DNA of 64,000 bases, from assembly GCF_900141715.1 (NCBI RefSeq), contig NZ_FQYK01000009.1:25271-89270 (forward strand). The letters are read 5' to 3'. A program made the position numbers and the translations under genes. The notes beneath the pieces were generated by a model, which saw only the letters and a program-made list of their open reading frames with translations, did no database searches and was not told the origin of the DNA. Below are positions 8,948-17,293 of this stretch, piece by piece; position 1 is the stretch's first letter; each line of letters begins with the position of its first letter. Origin of the DNA: Algibacter luteus (GTDB taxonomy: Bacteria; Bacteroidota; Bacteroidia; Flavobacteriales; Flavobacteriaceae).

Positions 8948-11317
8948 ATGAATAATAATATAGATTATAAAAAAGTTATAATAAGATATTTAAAAGAATG
9001 GAACTGGTTTGTTTTAAGTCTTATTATTTTTATCGGACTGGCTTTTTTTAAATTAAGATATACAGCACCTGAGTATAATGCAAATGCAAAAATAATGCTT
9101 GTGGATGATGGAGGTATGTCTAACCCAGCTGAAGAATTACTTAAAGATTTAGGCAAAATTTCTAGTTCCGATAGTAAAAAAGTTGAGGATGAAATTGAAG
9201 TATTGAAGTCTAGAATGTTGATGAAAGAAGTTGTTAAACGATTAGATTTAAACAAAAAGATTTTTGCTAAAGGTCGATTTCATAATACAGAGTATTTTCC
9301 TCTTAAAATAGCGCCTATTAAAATTGATTTTCTGGCATCTGATACTTTAATTTATGAGTCGAGGTTGAGTTTCAGTGTGAATATTACTTCAGAAACAACA
9401 TTCAATTTCATTCGTATTATTGGACAGGAAGAAGGGGTTCCAACCAAGGCATATTTTGGAAAAAATGTTGAGACCCCAATAGGGGGTGTTTTAATAACTC
9501 CAAATACTAACAATTTATCGAATTACATTGGTCAAACTATTTATGTTCAAATTAGACCTATTGATAAAGTGGCTGAAAGTTATAGAAATGCAGTTAAAAT
9601 TAAACAAGCAGGTGAATTTTCTAAGGTATTAAATTTATCCTTGAATGATCATGTTGTTGAGAAAGCAAAAAGCGTATTAAATACCCTAGTTGAGGAATAT
9701 AACAGGGCATCGATAGAAGAAAAAAGTGCTAAATCTAATAGTACAGCTGAATTTATCAACAAAAGAATAGATTATATAGCATCAGATTTAGGTAAGGTTG
9801 ATGACGAGATAGAGCAATTTAAAACAGGAAACAAGCTAACTGATATTACATCAGAAGCTAATTTGTATTTACAAACTAATGCACAAACTGAACAAGAATT
9901 AGCCGTTACTCGTACGGAGTATAACAAAATAAATTTCATGAAGAACCAACTTAATGATGATGGTTTTGAAAGGATACCTGCTAATATTGGTTTGTCAAAT
10001 GGTTCTGTTAATTCAATTGCAAATAAATACAATGAACTATTAGAAAATCGAAATAGACTTTTAAAAAGTTCAAATGAAAAAAATCCAATTATTGTAAATT
10101 TAGATCAACAATTACTTGCTTTAAAAAGCAGTCTTCGTGAGGGATTGGAAAATTCAGCAGAAGCAATAGGTCTTCAAATTAGAAGTCTGGAAAATCAAGC
10201 TTCTAAACTTAATTCTAAAATATATGCTGTCCCTGGACAAGTTAGAAAATCTAGAGATATTCAACGAGAACAGGGCATAAAAGAATCATTATATCTATAT
10301 CTTTTGCAAAAAAGAGAGGAGGCTACTATTTCTTTAATCTCAACATCTCCGAATGCAAAATTAGTTGATTCCGCAAGTTCAAATAATTTACCAGTATCAC
10401 CAAATAGAACTATAACTTACTTTACTTATATAATTTTTGGTCTTTGCATACCTTTTACTTTTTTCTACATTAAAGATTTATTAGACACCAAAATTCATAA
10501 TAAAGAAGATTTAGAAAAAATCATTAGAGGTATTACAGTTTTAGGAGAAGTTCCAAGAATTTCTAGTAATAAAAAACTTTTAATTGAGCGTAATGATAGA
10601 TCGATTTTATCAGAATCTTTCAGAATAATAAGAACAAATTTTGAATACATTCGGCGTCATGATCAAAATGAAAATTATAAAAACGTAGTCTTCATTACAT
10701 CAACTATCAACGGAGAGGGTAAATCTTTATTCAGTTTGAATATGGCCCTTACAATTGCCAATACAGGTAAAAAAGTATTGTTAGTTGGTGCTGATGTTAG
10801 AAATCCACAGATTTATTCATCTTTTAAAAACAAAAAAGATAAAAATTATGACAGCTCGAAATTGGGATTAACGGAATACTTAGCAGATGAATCATTAAGT
10901 ATTCAAGAAGCCATTAATGATTATAAAATTAATGATATAGGTATTGATATATTACTTTCTGGAAAAATCCCACCTAACCCAGCTGAATTATTGATGAGTG
11001 ATAAAGTTAAAGATTTGTTTGATAAAGTATCAAAGGATTATGATTATGTAATTGTTGATACTGCGCCTTCGATGTTGGTTACCGATACCTTATTAATTAG
11101 TGAATATGCAGGATATACAATTTATTTAACAAGAGCCGATCACACTGAAAAGAAAATATTAAATTTCGCTGAAGAATTGAATGCTAAAAATAAACTTAAT
11201 AATATGATGCTTGTTGTAAATGATGTAGAGCAATCTAATTTCGGCTATGGAGCCAAATATGGTTATTACGGTACACCAGTAAAGAAAGGGTTATTTAGCA
11301 GATTTAGAAAAGCTTAA
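8948..11317 (+). CDS. wzc: Wzc-like polysaccharide co-polymerase and BY tyrosine autokinase
   Basis: 789 residues. A Wzz-type chain-length domain is bounded by transmembrane segments near residues 17-35 and 490-512, with a long coiled-coil region between. The cytoplasmic kinase domain has Walker A INGEGKS near residue 590, Walker A' VLLVGADVRNPQ near 615 and Walker B YVIVDTAPS near 700. The C-terminal tail holds several Tyr residues (FGYGAKYGYYG, about 764-774), the usual autophosphorylation cluster. In the A' motif the ID of many BY-kinases is VG here, which I believe is common in this phylum. It ends the operon before a bidirectional terminator and controls polymer length and export with the Wza-like protein. 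Confidence 0.92.
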   Translation: MNNNIDYKKVIIRYLKEWNWFVLSLIIFIGLAFFKLRYTAPEYNANAKIMLVDDGGMSNPAEELLKDLGKISSSDSKKVEDEIEVLKSRMLMKEVVKRLDLNKKIFAKGRFHNTEYFPLKIAPIKIDFLASDTLIYESRLSFSVNITSETTFNFIRIIGQEEGVPTKAYFGKNVETPIGGVLITPNTNNLSNYIGQTIYVQIRPIDKVAESYRNAVKIKQAGEFSKVLNLSLNDHVVEKAKSVLNTLVEEYNRASIEEKSAKSNSTAEFINKRIDYIASDLGKVDDEIEQFKTGNKLTDITSEANLYLQTNAQTEQELAVTRTEYNKINFMKNQLNDDGFERIPANIGLSNGSVNSIANKYNELLENRNRLLKSSNEKNPIIVNLDQQLLALKSSLREGLENSAEAIGLQIRSLENQASKLNSKIYAVPGQVRKSRDIQREQGIKESLYLYLLQKREEATISLISTSPNAKLVDSASSNNLPVSPNRTITYFTYIIFGLCIPFTFFYIKDLLDTKIHNKEDLEKIIRGITVLGEVPRISSNKKLLIERNDRSILSESFRIIRTNFEYIRRHDQNENYKNVVFITSTINGEGKSLFSLNMALTIANTGKKVLLVGADVRNPQIYSSFKNKKDKNYDSSKLGLTEYLADESLSIQEAINDYKINDIGIDILLSGKIPPNPAELLMSDKVKDLFDKVSKDYDYVIVDTAPSMLVTDTLLISEYAGYTIYLTRADHTEKKILNFAEELNAKNKLNNMMLVVNDVEQSNFGYGAKYGYYGTPVKKGLFSRFRKA

Positions 11318-11340
11318 AGCGAGTAAACTAAAAACATAAA

Positions 11341-11368
11341 AAAAGCATCAATTATTGATGCTTTTTTT
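11341..11368. terminator. Bidirectional rho-independent terminator between wzc and aroB
   Basis: Stem AAAAGCATCAA/TTGATGCTTTT (11341-11351 with 11355-11365), TTA loop, A tract before and T tract after. It serves both convergent genes. Confidence 0.9.
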
Positions 11369-11387
11369 ATTCATATCTATTTATAAA

Positions 11388-12455
11388 TTACGATGCGTAA
11401 TATATAAATGATTCTATTATTAACTTATTATCAACTAAGCAGTCAATTTTTGGTTTTCCAATATCTTCTAGAAGCACGAAATTGATATTACCATGATTGT
11501 TTTTCTTGTCATATTTTAATAGCTCAATTATAGCAGGATAATCACTTTCTTCAATTGTTACTTTATTATAATAGCTTAAAAACAATTGTTTTATTTTGTC
11601 TGTAGTTTTTTTCGAAAACCCAACCAATTCACTAGAAATGTAACTAGCTAAAATCATTCCTACAATTATAGCTTCACCATGTAATAATGTCTTTTTGTTT
11701 GGATGACTTAAAAAATAAGATTCTATGGCATGACCTAATGTGTGTCCGTAATTTAATGTTTTACGTAATCCATTTTCAAACGGATCTTCTTCTACCACAT
11801 TCTTTTTTATCACAACAGATTCATGAATCAATTCATCTAAATCATCTAAAGAAAGTTTTGATAAATCTTGAAATTTATTCCAATAATTCTCTCCTGTGAT
11901 AAGTCCATGTTTTAGCATTTCTGCTAATCCAGATTTCATTTGATTTTGAGGTAAAGTATTTAGAAAATGCGTGTCTATTAATACCAAATCAGGATTACTT
12001 ATAACACCAATTTGATTTTTTAAATGGCCTAAATCAACTCCTGTTTTTCCGCCAACTGATGCATCAACCATAGATAATAATGTAGTTGGTACATTAATAT
12101 AGGCAATACCTCTTTTAAAAGTACAAGCAACAAAACCACCTAAATCTGTAATAACACCACCACCAATATTAATCATCAAACTTTTTCTATCGGCATCTAA
12201 TTCTGATAGGGTATTCCAAACTCCAACACAAGTGTCTATTGTTTTATTTATTTCGCCAGATTCAATTTCAATAATTTCAATTGTTAGTTTGGTTTCAAGC
12301 TTTTCTAATAAAATTGGTAAACAATATTGATGCGTATTTTCATCAACAAGAATGAAAATCTTTGAAAAATTATTTTTTTCAATATGCTGATTTAAAGAAG
12401 TATAACAATTATTATTAAAATGAATAATACTATTGTTAGCTTTAATGGAATCCAT
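11388..12455 (-). CDS. aroB: 3-dehydroquinate synthase
   Basis: 355 residues, normal length. It converts DAHP to 3-dehydroquinate in the shikimate pathway, using NAD and a divalent metal. The family core is clear: GGGVITDLGGFVA, then RGIAYINVPTTLLSMVDASV, and GGKTGVDL. Metal ligands are expected at the Glu of LAEMLKHGLI, and at His in LNYGHTLGHAIE and LLHGEAI. It stands alone between the exopolysaccharide operon and the divergent proline dehydrogenase gene, with a shared terminator at its 3' side. Nothing unusual was seen. Confidence 0.95.
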   Translation of the reverse strand: MDSIKANNSIIHFNNNCYTSLNQHIEKNNFSKIFILVDENTHQYCLPILLEKLETKLTIEIIEIESGEINKTIDTCVGVWNTLSELDADRKSLMINIGGGVITDLGGFVACTFKRGIAYINVPTTLLSMVDASVGGKTGVDLGHLKNQIGVISNPDLVLIDTHFLNTLPQNQMKSGLAEMLKHGLITGENYWNKFQDLSKLSLDDLDELIHESVVIKKNVVEEDPFENGLRKTLNYGHTLGHAIESYFLSHPNKKTLLHGEAIIVGMILASYISSELVGFSKKTTDKIKQLFLSYYNKVTIEESDYPAIIELLKYDKKNNHGNINFVLLEDIGKPKIDCLVDNKLIIESFIYYAS

Positions 12456-12524
12456 AAATGAATTATTTTTTTTAAGGCTGTGAAATTAAGGAGTTTTTAA
12501 ATAAAATGATAACTTCGCTATAAT

Positions 12525-12532
12525 TATCTTTG
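12525..12532 (+). promoter_or_regulatory. Bacteroidetes -7 box (TATCTTTG) for proline dehydrogenase
   Basis: TATCTTTG fits TAnnTTTG and lies 16 bases before the ATG at 12549. No clear TTG is seen at -33. Confidence 0.45.
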
Positions 12533-12548
12533 AATAAATTTTTATCCA

Positions 12549-13724
12549 ATGACTACAGATTTAATTTTTGATAACACTGAAATAGCATTTTCATTAAAAT
12601 CCGATTCTGAATTAGAACGTGCTTACTTCTTATTTAAAATGATTTCAATTGAGCCTTTAGTGCGTATAGGAACTGTCGCCACTAATTTCGCCATAAAAGC
12701 GCATTTACCCATTGAAGGGCTAATTAGATCTACCGTGTTCGATCATTTTTGTGGTGGTGTGAATGAAGAAGACTGCTTATCTGTGATTGATAAAATGTAT
12801 GAAAAAGGTGTGAGTTCTGTTCTGGATTATTCTGTTGAAGGAAAGGAAAATGAAAAGGAATTTGACTCTGCAAAAGATAAAATATTAAAAATTATTGACT
12901 TTGCTAAAGAAATTAACGCGATACCAATTGCTGTATTTAAGCCAACAGGATTTGGACGTTTATCGTTATATGAGAAGATAACAAAAGGGGATAATTTAAC
13001 TGTTAAAGAACAGAGTGAATGGGAAAATGTTGTTAACAGATTTGATGCGGTTTGTAGAAAAGCTAAAGCCAATGACGTTGCAGTTTTGATTGATGCAGAA
13101 GAAAGCTGGATGCAAGGTGCCGCAGATAGTTTAGTTACGCAAATGATGGAGAAGTATAATACTGAGAAGCCAATAGTATACAATACTTTACAGATGTACC
13201 GACATGATAGATTAGATTTTTTAAAGGAAGAACATAAAAAAGCTAAAATTGGTAAATATTTTCTAGGGTATAAACTGGTAAGGGGCGCATATATGGAGAA
13301 GGAGAATGAAAGGGCTGAAGAAAAAGGTTATAAATCGCCTATTTGTAAAAGTAAAGCTCTAACTGATGAAAATTTTAATGCTGGTCTTCGTTATATTTTG
13401 GATAATTTAGATTGCATGTCTGTTTTTGCAGGTACGCATAATGAAGACAGTTCGTATTTATTACTGAATCTCATGAAAGAAAAAGGTCTTCTTAATAACG
13501 ACCCTAGAATTTGGTTTGGGCAATTATATGGCATGAGTGATCATATAAGTTTTAATTTAGCTAATAAAGGCTATAATGTGGCAAAATATATCCCATTTGG
13601 ACCAGTAAAGGATGTTATGCCTTATTTAATAAGACGTGCTGAAGAGAATACATCGGTGGCAGGACAAACTGGTAGGGAATTAGCATTGTTAACCAAAGAA
13701 AAAAAGAGAAGAAAAACACTGTAA
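12549..13724 (+). CDS. Proline dehydrogenase (FAD-dependent)
   Basis: 391 residues, a stand-alone ProDH domain without the PutA aldehyde dehydrogenase part. It oxidises proline to 1-pyrroline-5-carboxylate at the membrane. The TIM-barrel landmarks are visible: AVFKPTGFGRLSLYEKI, VLIDAEESWMQ, YNTLQMYRHDRL, KLVRGAYMEKE, FAGTHNEDS and the C-terminal YLIRRAEENTS substrate-binding motif. It is transcribed divergently from aroB. Its stop lies only 2 bases from the stop of the convergent dehydratase gene, and no terminator fits between them. Confidence 0.93.
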   Translation: MTTDLIFDNTEIAFSLKSDSELERAYFLFKMISIEPLVRIGTVATNFAIKAHLPIEGLIRSTVFDHFCGGVNEEDCLSVIDKMYEKGVSSVLDYSVEGKENEKEFDSAKDKILKIIDFAKEINAIPIAVFKPTGFGRLSLYEKITKGDNLTVKEQSEWENVVNRFDAVCRKAKANDVAVLIDAEESWMQGAADSLVTQMMEKYNTEKPIVYNTLQMYRHDRLDFLKEEHKKAKIGKYFLGYKLVRGAYMEKENERAEEKGYKSPICKSKALTDENFNAGLRYILDNLDCMSVFAGTHNEDSSYLLLNLMKEKGLLNNDPRIWFGQLYGMSDHISFNLANKGYNVAKYIPFGPVKDVMPYLIRRAEENTSVAGQTGRELALLTKEKKRRKTL

Positions 13725-13726
13725 GG

Positions 13727-14797
13727 TTAAATGAATTTTTTTAAGATTTTTTTCACTTCTTTACTAGTCATCTCGTTGGTCATATTTTGTAATTCAGAAA
13801 AATTTATATTTTTTGGCTGAATGGTTTTTTTTTGTTTTACTCCAAGAATTTCAGGGTTCACTGTTTTAAAAAGTTCTTCATCTATAGAAATAATTGCTTC
13901 ATGAAGTTTTTCACCTGGTCTTAATCCAATAATTTTTAACTCACGTGTTTTTGCTTCACTATTGCAAATCAAATACATTCTTTCAATTAAATCTGATATT
14001 TTAACAGGATTACCCATATTGAAAGTATATAAATTGTAATCGAATTTTTCTAATGTGGCTAATTTTAAAATTAGGTTGCAAGCTTTTTGTTTACAGATAA
14101 AATATCGGGTTACATTAATATCAGTTAGTGTAATTGGTAGGCCTAACTCTATTTGTTTTTTTATTAATGGAACTATAGAGCCATTGGACCCTAGAATGTT
14201 GCCAAATCTTGTTGATACGAAAACCGTGTTAGTTTTAGAATTTAATAAGTTTAAATAATTTTCTGCTATTCTTTTTGTTAGGCCCATTATACTAATAGGA
14301 TTTACAGCTTTATCAGTAGAAATAAAAAGGAATTTTTTAACTTTAAACTCACAGCTTAAATCTGCTAATAATTTCGTACCAAAAATGTTCAATTCTATCG
14401 CCTTAATTGGGTTGCTTTCCATTAAGGGTACATGTTTGTAGGCCGCTGTATGAAAAATGAGTGTAGGCTTATATTTTTTAAATACTTGAGTAATCGAATT
14501 TTGGTTTGTAATATCAATTAATATAAATTCTACTTTGGATGTATCTTTGAACTCTAATGATTTAATGAGCTCATATAATGGTGATTCGGCATTATCAATT
14601 AAAATGAGTTTTTTGAATTTGCAATGAATCAGTTGTTTTGATAATCCACTACCAATCGAACCAGCAGCACCCGTAATTATAATAGTTTCATTAGTAAAAT
14701 CGTAACTGGAAGAATTGGAATATTGCTTAGTTTTATCAGGAAAGAGATCAGAATCATATAATAATTTATCAATATAATTAGCCATTTCTTTATTCAT
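13727..14797 (-). CDS. Soluble nucleoside-diphosphate-sugar 4,6-dehydratase (CapD-like, no membrane domain)
   Basis: 356 residues. It is a paralogue of the C-terminal half of the 653-residue dehydratase at 6119-8080, lacking the membrane and first Rossmann parts. Seen: TGAAGSIGS at residues 42-50, AAYKHVPLM, STDKAVNPISIMGLTKR with the Ser-Met-Lys catalytic set, TRFGNILGSNGS and GLRPGEKLHEAI. The first 30 residues resemble a linker from a longer ancestor. It belongs with the sugar transferase gene about 100 bases upstream on the same strand, so it may make the first sugar of the repeat unit. Whether it is inverting (PseB-like) or retaining cannot be decided from sequence alone. Confidence 0.8.
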   Translation of the reverse strand: MNKEMANYIDKLLYDSDLFPDKTKQYSNSSSYDFTNETIIITGAAGSIGSGLSKQLIHCKFKKLILIDNAESPLYELIKSLEFKDTSKVEFILIDITNQNSITQVFKKYKPTLIFHTAAYKHVPLMESNPIKAIELNIFGTKLLADLSCEFKVKKFLFISTDKAVNPISIMGLTKRIAENYLNLLNSKTNTVFVSTRFGNILGSNGSIVPLIKKQIELGLPITLTDINVTRYFICKQKACNLILKLATLEKFDYNLYTFNMGNPVKISDLIERMYLICNSEAKTRELKIIGLRPGEKLHEAIISIDEELFKTVNPEILGVKQKKTIQPKNINFSELQNMTNEMTSKEVKKILKKFI

Positions 14798-14898
14798 ATA
14801 AACCAGTAAAAGTTTTCAAGTAGAAATTAAGTTCGTTATTTAATCTATATGCAAATTATGAATTATAATGTTTAGCCACAAATTGACTATTCAATCCA

Positions 14899-15492
14899 TT
14901 ATTTAGTTATTACTTGAATTATTGTAAGACCAATAAGTTTTAAATCAAAAAAGAAATTTTGTCTTTTAATATATTCCTTATTATACTTTAATTTATCAGG
15001 GATAATAGTTTTTATGAAAAATTCTTCAGGATCATTCGCAGCTTTTAAAAGCTCAACTTCATTCCTATATTTAAGAGAAGCTAAACCCGTAATACCTGGT
15101 CTAACCTTAAATATAGTCATATCATCATGAGAATAGAAATTAACATAATATCGTAACTCTGGTCTAGGACCCACAAAACTCATATCGCCTTTAAGGATAT
15201 TAAGTAGTTGTGGAAACTCGTCTATTTTGTAACGTCTTAAAAAATATCCGATTTTGGTTATTCTAGAGTCGTGATTTCCTAATGTAAGTAATCCTTTTTT
15301 ATCAGATTGAACCCGCATGGTTCTAAATTTATAAATATTGAAGTCTGTATTGTTTTTACCAACACGACCTTGAATAAAAAAAACAGGTCCTTTTGAATCT
15401 ATTTTTATCAAAAGAGCGATTAGTAAAAGAAAAGGAAATAATACAATTAATCCAATAATTGAAAAAACAACATCAAAAAGTCGCTTTATCAT
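14899..15492 (-). CDS. Initiating sugar phosphate transferase (PglC-like phosphoglycosyltransferase)
   Basis: 197 residues, the short monotopic form. It transfers a sugar-1-phosphate from a UDP-sugar to undecaprenyl phosphate, the first step of polymer assembly. Residues 1-30 form the re-entrant membrane helix (LFDVVFSIIGLIVLFPFLLL). Then come YKFRTM, the catalytic Asp-Glu in RYKIDEFPQLLNILKGDMS, and VGPRPEL. The context suggests it accepts a UDP-diNAc- or deoxy-amino sugar made by the dehydratase/aminotransferase set. It sits one base from the upstream small gene on the same strand, so the two are probably co-transcribed. Confidence 0.9.
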   Translation of the reverse strand: MIKRLFDVVFSIIGLIVLFPFLLLIALLIKIDSKGPVFFIQGRVGKNNTDFNIYKFRTMRVQSDKKGLLTLGNHDSRITKIGYFLRRYKIDEFPQLLNILKGDMSFVGPRPELRYYVNFYSHDDMTIFKVRPGITGLASLKYRNEVELLKAANDPEEFFIKTIIPDKLKYNKEYIKRQNFFFDLKLIGLTIIQVITK

Positions 15493-15493
15493 T

Positions 15494-15868
15494 TTACTGA
15501 AGTGTTTTAAAGTCTAAAACCGTGGCAATACTATCACAGTTTTCAACAGTTAACAAAACGTCATTATCATTATAAGTACCTTCTACAACATATATTCCAC
15601 AAGGTTCTTGTCTTGGATTACTTTCAGAAAAGTTTATATCTCCTTTTTTCAGAACGAAATTAATGCCAGTAGAATCTATTGTTTTGTTGATTAAAAGACT
15701 GGATAGTGTTTCACTATACTTTATTTTTTTAGAATTTATATTTTTTAAAACTCTTGCGTCAGGACCATAACTACATGATGTTTTTTTTCCATTTAGAAAG
15801 AAAGCTAAAATAATAAGTCCTAAAGAAAATCCTCCAAGATAATATCCAATTCGTTGAATAAGTTTCAT
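15494..15868 (-). CDS. Small membrane-anchored protein of unknown function (possibly DUF4258-like)
   Basis: 124 residues. One N-terminal transmembrane segment (about 8-26, YLGGFSLGLIILAFFL) is followed by NGKKTSCSYGPDARVL and a soluble part with three conserved-looking Cys (SCSYG, PCGIY, ENCDS). I recall proteins of this type beside alanine dehydrogenase genes in Flavobacteriaceae, sometimes labelled DUF4258, but I cannot verify this. Function unknown. It lies 32 bases downstream of ald on the same strand and one base before the sugar transferase gene. Confidence 0.65.
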   Translation of the reverse strand: MKLIQRIGYYLGGFSLGLIILAFFLNGKKTSCSYGPDARVLKNINSKKIKYSETLSSLLINKTIDSTGINFVLKKGDINFSESNPRQEPCGIYVVEGTYNDNDVLLTVENCDSIATVLDFKTLQ

Positions 15869-15900
15869 TTAAAAATGTTTAATGAGGCAGAAAATAGATT

Positions 15901-17103
15901 TTAAAATATAAGTAAGTTTACATCACTATAATTTAAATCAAACCATTCGCCAACAGATTTACTGGTTAAAATACCGTGGTAAAAGTACAATCCATTTTTT
16001 AAACCTTTATCAAATCTTAAAGAATTTTCAATTCCACCATCTTCGGCAATTTTAAGTAAATAAGGTGTGAAAATATTACTAATAGAAACAGTTGCTGTTC
16101 TAGGATATCTAGCCGGAATATTTGGTACGCAATAATGCACCACATCATGTTTTATAAAAGTAGGCTGCTTATGCGATGTAACTTCACTAGTTTCAAAGCA
16201 TCCACCCATATCAATACTTACATCTATTATAATTGCTCCCTTTTTCATAGATTGAACCATAGCGTCTGAAACTACAATTGGTGATCTGTTAGAGCCTCTT
16301 ACCGCTCCAATAACAACATCGCAGCGCTTTAACGCTTTTAATAAGTTTTTAGGTTGAATGGTTGATGTAAATAAAGGTCTGCCAAGTTGCGACTGAATGC
16401 TTCTTAACTTTGTTATCGAATTATCAAACACTTTAACACCTGCTCCAAGGCCTATAGCACTTCTAGCAGCAAATTCGCCTACTGTGCCAGCACCTAAAAT
16501 AACAACTTCTATTGGTGGAACACCACTAATATTTCCAAACATTAAGCCATTACCAGCGTTAGAGTTTGAAAGTAATTCTGAAGCAATTAAAACAGAAGCG
16601 GTTCCAGCAATTTCACTTAATGATTTTACGGCAGGATAACTGCCATCAGTATCTCTTATAAACTCAAAAGCTAAGGCTGTAATTCTTTTGGATGCCAAAG
16701 CTTCAAAATATTTTTTAGTTTGTGTTTTAATCTGAAGTGCTGAGATTAAAATAGTTTGCGGATTTAAAAGTTTTATTTGCTCTAGGGTAGGAGGTTCTAC
16801 TTTCAAAATCATGGGGCAAGAAAATACTTTTGCGGCATCTTTTGTGATTTCGGCTCCAGCCTCACTATAATCTTTGTCGCTAAAATTGGCGCCTTTTCCG
16901 GCCCCAGATTCTATTAAAACGCGATGTCCATTATTCACTAAAGCGTAAACAGCATCAGGTGTTAAACATATTCGTTTTTCTTGAAAAGCGGTTTCTTTTG
17001 GAACTCCTATAAAAAGCTCTCCCTTTTTCTTAAATATTTCAAGGGTTTCTTCCTGTGGAAGTAGTTGTTGTTTTGTGAAAGGCGAAAGTGGTTGTTTCGA
17101 CAT
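15901..17103 (-). CDS. ald: Alanine dehydrogenase
   Basis: 400 residues. It interconverts L-alanine and pyruvate plus ammonia with NAD. The N-terminal catalytic domain has IGVPKETAFQEKRICLTP with the substrate-binding Arg and Lys region. The NAD domain shows VVILGAGTVGEFAARSAIGLGA near residue 200, and IIDVSIDMGGCFETSE follows. There is a short N-terminal extension of about 30 residues relative to classical Ald, often seen in Bacteroidetes. It heads a minus-strand run of four genes ending with the soluble dehydratase. The divergent outer-membrane receptor gene begins 190 bases away. Confidence 0.93.
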   Translation of the reverse strand: MSKQPLSPFTKQQLLPQEETLEIFKKKGELFIGVPKETAFQEKRICLTPDAVYALVNNGHRVLIESGAGKGANFSDKDYSEAGAEITKDAAKVFSCPMILKVEPPTLEQIKLLNPQTILISALQIKTQTKKYFEALASKRITALAFEFIRDTDGSYPAVKSLSEIAGTASVLIASELLSNSNAGNGLMFGNISGVPPIEVVILGAGTVGEFAARSAIGLGAGVKVFDNSITKLRSIQSQLGRPLFTSTIQPKNLLKALKRCDVVIGAVRGSNRSPIVVSDAMVQSMKKGAIIIDVSIDMGGCFETSEVTSHKQPTFIKHDVVHYCVPNIPARYPRTATVSISNIFTPYLLKIAEDGGIENSLRFDKGLKNGLYFYHGILTSKSVGEWFDLNYSDVNLLIF

Positions 17104-17245
17104 GGTTAGTTTTAATTATAAAATTTCAAATTACAAATAAAAATTTTAATCATAATAAATTACGAAAGATAAATCCATTTGAAATTTTAAATATGTTTAC
17201 TACCAATTTGCATGTTAAATATAAAAACAACTTTATATCTGCAAA

Positions 17246-17276
17246 TTTGATGTGTAAATAAATTATTATAAGTTTG
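17246..17276 (+). promoter_or_regulatory. Bacteroidetes-type promoter for the outer-membrane receptor
   Basis: TTTG at 17246-17249, a 19-base spacer, and TAAGTTTG at 17269-17276: a full match to the TTTG/TAnnTTTG arrangement. Transcription would start near 17283, which supports the ATG at 17294 over the TTG at 17288. Confidence 0.7.
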
Positions 17277-17293
17277 TTTTCATAAATTTGAGT

